A DNA stretch of 42,965 nt from Halorubrum kocurii JCM 14978 (GTDB taxonomy: Archaea; Halobacteriota; Halobacteria; Halobacteriales; Haloferacaceae), in assembly GCF_000337355.1 (NCBI RefSeq), contig NZ_AOJH01000072.1, positions 1 through 42,965 of the forward strand, given 5' to 3'. Shown piece after piece: positions 40,343-42,965 of this stretch; position 1 is the first letter of the stretch, and every line of letters starts with the position of its first letter. The notes beneath the pieces were generated by a model. The model saw only the letters and a list, made by a program, of their open reading frames with translations. It searched no databases and was not told the DNA's origin. A program made the translations under genes and the position numbers.

Positions 40343-40396
40343 GCGCGACGCGAGCGCAACGCGGATCGCGGACCGCGAACGGCTCGCGAGCCCACG

Positions 40397-40405
40397 TGAT
40401 ATAAG
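40397..40405 (+). promoter_or_regulatory. TATA box of the alpha/beta hydrolase gene
   Basis: TGATATAAG, centred about 29 bases before the ATG at 40430. Confidence 0.55.
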
Positions 40406-40429
40406 TCGCCCGCGGACCAACAGGTTTCT

Positions 40430-41386
40430 ATGAAGCTCAGGAACCTCGCGGGGACGGCCCTCCTCGGCGTCGGCGCGATCGCCGCCCTCAACACCGGTCT
40501 CCGGTACGAAGGGGAGTTGGAGTCGCCGCTCGACGGCGACGACGGCACGTTCCGCTGGCGCGGCATGAACGTGGCGTACACCGAGGCCGGCGACCCCGAC
40601 GACCCGGACCTCGTGCTCCTCCACGGCGTCAACGCCGCGGGCTCGTCGGGCGAGTGGCGCGAAGTGTTCGGCGACTTGGCCGCGGAACACCACGTCGTCG
40701 CGCCCGACCTGCCGGGCTTCGGTCGCTCGGACCGACCGCCGCTGCGCTACTCCGCGGCGCTGTACGAGGACTTCGTCCGCGACTTCCTCGCCGACTTCGA
40801 CGAGCCGGCCGTCGTCGCCTCGTCGCTGTCGGCGGCGTACGCGGCCGCGGCGGTCGACCTCGACGGCTCGGCGGCGGACGGCGTGGCGGTCCGCGGGTTC
40901 GTCGGCGTCTGCCCTACGACGGTCGCCGGGCCGAGCCCGCCGAAGTCGTGGCTGCGGGAGCTGATCCGGGCGCCGCTGCTCGGCGACGCGCTGTTCAACG
41001 TCATCGCCTCGAAGCCCTCGATCCGCTATTTCAACGCGGACCACGGCTACGACGACCCGACGAACCCGAGCGACGAGTGGCTCGACTACGAGTGGCGGAC
41101 GAGCCACGTCGAGAACGCGCGGTTCGCGCCCGCGTCGTTCATCTCCGGGTACCTCAACAGCGACCTCGACCTCGCGGGCGCGTTCGCGTCGATGGACGCG
41201 GCGCCGACGATCGTGTGGGGCCGCGAGGCGGAGGTGAGCCCGCTGGCCGACGGGCGCGACCTCGCCGACGCGTCCGGCGCCCGCCTCGTCGTCTTCGACC
41301 GCGCCAAGCTGCTGCCCCACGTCGAACACCCGGTCCGGTTCGTCGAGACCGTCGAGGAGACCCTCGTCGCGGGCGCGACCGCGTGA
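40430..41386 (+). CDS. alpha/beta hydrolase
   Basis: A 318-residue hydrolase. The N-terminal hydrophobic stretch (about 5-22) may anchor it to the membrane. The core begins LVLLHGVNAAGSSGEWREVF (oxyanion H-G at 65-66) and VVAPDLPGFGRSDRP. The nucleophile elbow is VVASSLSAAYA with Ser132, where the usual G-x-S-x-G is A-x-S-x-S. The acid is probably the Glu/Asp in VWGREAEVSP, and the histidine is His in LLPHVEHPVRF. The changed elbow is worth noting, but the small residues still fit the tight turn. Substrate unknown. The start is supported by the TATA box at 40397-40405. Confidence 0.85.
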   Translation: MKLRNLAGTALLGVGAIAALNTGLRYEGELESPLDGDDGTFRWRGMNVAYTEAGDPDDPDLVLLHGVNAAGSSGEWREVFGDLAAEHHVVAPDLPGFGRSDRPPLRYSAALYEDFVRDFLADFDEPAVVASSLSAAYAAAAVDLDGSAADGVAVRGFVGVCPTTVAGPSPPKSWLRELIRAPLLGDALFNVIASKPSIRYFNADHGYDDPTNPSDEWLDYEWRTSHVENARFAPASFISGYLNSDLDLAGAFASMDAAPTIVWGREAEVSPLADGRDLADASGARLVVFDRAKLLPHVEHPVRFVETVEETLVAGATA

Positions 41387-41452
41387 CCGGTCGGTATCAG
41401 TTCTGAGTATCGGGCGATAAACTGTTTAGCCGGACCCCGCCGACTGTCGGGT

Positions 41453-42268
41453 ATGACGGAAGCACCGCTTCGAGTGCTCTGCGTCGACGACGAGCCGGGT
41501 CTCGCCGAGCTGGTCGCGGCGTACCTCGAACGCGACGACGAGATCGACTGCGAGACGGCCGTCGAGACGGACCCGAAGGAGGCGCTCGACCGGCTCGAAC
41601 GGGAGGCGTTCGACTGCGTGGTCAGCGACTACGACATGCCCGGCCGGACGGGCGTCGAGCTGCTCTCCGCGGCCAGAGAGTACGACCCGGACCTCCCGTT
41701 CCTCCTGTTCTCAGCGACTGAGCCGGACGCCATCGCGGCGGAGATGGTCCGCGCGGGCGTCAGCGACTACGTCACGAAGCGGGGCGGCGCCGACGGCTAC
41801 ACCGCGCTGTTGCGCCGGGTCGAACACGCGGTCGAGGGCGAGGGCGGCCGGTTCGAGGCCGCCTCCGACGGCGAGCGGGGGCGCGACAGCGGTCCGAAGC
41901 CGACGGCTGACCCGCCGCGCGACCCGTCTCGCGACGTGGCGCTCGACGGGGTCTGTACCGTGGCGCCCGACGGCACGTTCGAGTTCGTCGGTGAGGAGTA
42001 CGGCGAGCTGTACGGCTACGACCCGGACGAGCTCGTCGGCGAGCGCTGGCAGCGGCTCCATCCGACCGAGGAGGTCGAGCACATCCGCACGCACATCATC
42101 CCGGCGGTCATGGGGGGCGAGCGGTGGACGGGGACGAGCACCGGGCTCCGCGCGGACGGGTCCACCTTCGCGGAGTCGAAGATGGTGACGACGACGAGCG
42201 ACGACCGCCTCGTCATCTCCGTCTCTGAGTTCGAGGAGGTCGCGTCGGGAGCGCGCGCGGACGACTGA
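41453..42268 (+). CDS. response regulator with receiver and PAS domains
   Basis: A 271-residue signalling protein. A receiver domain (1-125) with the acidic pocket Asp12/Asp13, phospho-acceptor Asp59 in CVVSDYDMPGRTG, Thr/Ser in LLFSATEPD and Lys109 in YVTKRGG is followed by a disordered Arg/Asp/Pro linker. A PAS domain (about 160-262) then reads TVAPDGTFEFVGEEYGELYG and GERWQRLHP. No kinase, DNA-binding or cyclase output is present, so it probably relays to another kinase, as many haloarchaeal receiver-PAS proteins do. A TATA-like CTGTTTAGCC lies near 41423-41432 at leaderless distance. The histidine kinase at 841-1899 lies at the other end of the window. Confidence 0.88.
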   Translation: MTEAPLRVLCVDDEPGLAELVAAYLERDDEIDCETAVETDPKEALDRLEREAFDCVVSDYDMPGRTGVELLSAAREYDPDLPFLLFSATEPDAIAAEMVRAGVSDYVTKRGGADGYTALLRRVEHAVEGEGGRFEAASDGERGRDSGPKPTADPPRDPSRDVALDGVCTVAPDGTFEFVGEEYGELYGYDPDELVGERWQRLHPTEEVEHIRTHIIPAVMGGERWTGTSTGLRADGSTFAESKMVTTTSDDRLVISVSEFEEVASGARADD

Positions 42269-42302
42269 GCCGGTCGTCGCCCTCGCGGACCGACCGCCGC
42301 AC

Positions 42303-42821
42303 TCACTCGTCCCGACGGACGTACACCGTCTTCTCGCAGGCCGCGTGCACCGTCCCCGACTCGTCGACCAGCGAGACGAGGTAGTCGCGATCGGTCGACT
42401 CGCCCGGATCCAGCTCCTCGCGGAGCGTCTCGACCTCGTCGTCCGTGAGCTCGAACTCCGCGTACAGCGCGTCGCGGCCGGGTTCGAGGAACTCGATCGC
42501 GGCGGACTTGTCCCAGACGGTGAACCCGTCACCGAGGGTCCGTCTGAGCATCGTCATGTACACCGGGTCGATCGCGCCGTAGAGGCTCCCGCCGAAGATC
42601 GACCCGACCGCGTTCCGCGTCCGCCAGTTGAACGGGACCCGGATCCGGACGTACCGCCAGTCCCCGCCGATGTGCTCGACTCGGGCGCCGGTGCCGCGGT
42701 ACGAGGGCAGCAGGTTGAATCCGTGGCGCCACAGCCGGGTGCGGAGGCTCTCCGCCGGCGGGTCCTCGCGGAGGGGACTCGGGTCGGGGTCGCGGTCGAC
42801 GCCGGTCGGAGAGTCGGTCAC
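42303..42821 (-). CDS. DUF4442 hotdog-fold (thioesterase-like) protein
   Basis: A 172-residue hotdog-fold protein of the DUF4442/YiiD-C type. Key segments: GFNLLPSYRGTGARVEHIGG, then FNWRTRNAVGSIFGGSLYGA (the N-x-x-G-x-x-x-G-G block where thioesterases bind the substrate), DPVYMTMLRRTLG and WDKSAAIEFLEPGR. Such proteins likely hydrolyse acyl-CoA or bind acyl groups, but activity is unproven for this group. I chose a GTG start (MTDSPTGVDRD) over a TTG at 42848. A near-palindromic TATA block (GTATAAATAAC on the minus strand, about 42899-42909) lies upstream and implies a leader. Confidence 0.8.
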   Translation of the reverse strand: MTDSPTGVDRDPDPSPLREDPPAESLRTRLWRHGFNLLPSYRGTGARVEHIGGDWRYVRIRVPFNWRTRNAVGSIFGGSLYGAIDPVYMTMLRRTLGDGFTVWDKSAAIEFLEPGRDALYAEFELTDDEVETLREELDPGESTDRDYLVSLVDESGTVHAACEKTVYVRRDE

Positions 42822-42898
42822 GTCAACGGGTGACGGCGCCCCGGTCAAACCCGTGTCGGAACCGGCGACAACGCGCGGGCGGTTGTCGGCGTCGGACG

Positions 42899-42909
42899 GT
42901 TATTTATAC
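42899..42909. promoter_or_regulatory. near-symmetric TATA block at the window's end
   Basis: GTTATTTATAC on the plus strand reads GTATAAATAAC on the minus strand, so it could drive the DUF4442 gene leftward or a gene beyond the window rightward. The distance to the DUF4442 start (about 83 bases to the GTG) means a leader of about 55 bases if it is that gene's promoter. Confidence 0.4.
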
Positions 42910-42965
42910 CGATCGCGGTGGCGCGCCTGCGAGCGGCCGCCACCGGCGGCCGCGAGCCAGCCCGC

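Noticed and set aside
38909-41329. 806-codon antisense frame opposite the mutase subunit, MeaB and hydrolase
   Set aside because: Arg/Val/Asp-biased low-complexity product. The plus-strand frames are well-known families.
841-42268. The histidine kinase at 841-1899 and receiver-PAS protein at 41453-42268 as a two-component pair
   Set aside because: They lie about 40 kb apart with no shared promoter feature. Both look like orphans.

Overview
The window is a GC-rich haloarchaeal chromosome segment. The evidence is acidic proteins rich in D and E, leaderless genes with an A/T-rich TATA box about 25-30 bases before the start codon, archaeal marker genes (SRP54 with a methionine-rich M domain, pantoate kinase, an archaellar FlaD/E-domain protein, an archaeal actin) and several small haloarchaea-only families. 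Composition fits Halorubrum or a relative, but the genus is an inference. There is no rRNA, CRISPR array or intact insertion sequence. One tRNA (Gln, TTG) is present.

Layout. 1-6378 is housekeeping: a metallo-beta-lactamase-fold hydrolase (cut by the window edge), a PAS histidine kinase, a small membrane protein, purL, an iron-type ABC ATPase preceded by a perfect palindromic operator, and a tiny membrane protein. A broken gene follows (6517-6789). 6876-16203 is the most distinctive part, a surface-protein locus. It holds a wHTH membrane regulator, four small secreted proteins with SipW/TasA-like N-termini (three in tandem in A/T-richer DNA), a larger membrane-anchored protein with a similar first domain, a rhomboid-type protease, a SipW-type signal peptidase and a DUF5305-type membrane protein. 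I read it as a candidate secreted-fibre or matrix system with its own signal peptidase.

16238-16413 is tRNA-Gln followed by a 26-bp duplication of its 3' end, the kind of scar left by integrative elements. 16576-20201 carries a hypothetical gene, a FlaD/E-domain gene translationally coupled to an actin homologue (salactin/volactin type), and a carotenoid oxygenase. 20385-25765 has two FMN-binding PPOX-fold proteins, a zinc-ribbon membrane protein, pantoate kinase (CoA synthesis), SRP54 and a Cmi4-like protein. SRP54 lies between two inverted copies of an intergenic repeat.

25904-28009 is a biotin ECF transporter operon (bioY-bioM-bioN). 28084-30270 is a membrane-bound heterodisulfide-reductase-like Fe-S protein. 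30801-36613 is a phosphate operon, pstS-pstC-pstA-pstB-phoU plus a low-molecular-weight phosphatase/arsenate reductase, with overlapping or abutting genes and an unusually long PstA. The rest holds a Ca2+/Na+ exchanger-like protein, a VOC dioxygenase-like protein, the B12-binding subunit of methylmalonyl-CoA mutase with its MeaB GTPase, an alpha/beta hydrolase, a receiver-PAS protein and a DUF4442 hotdog protein.
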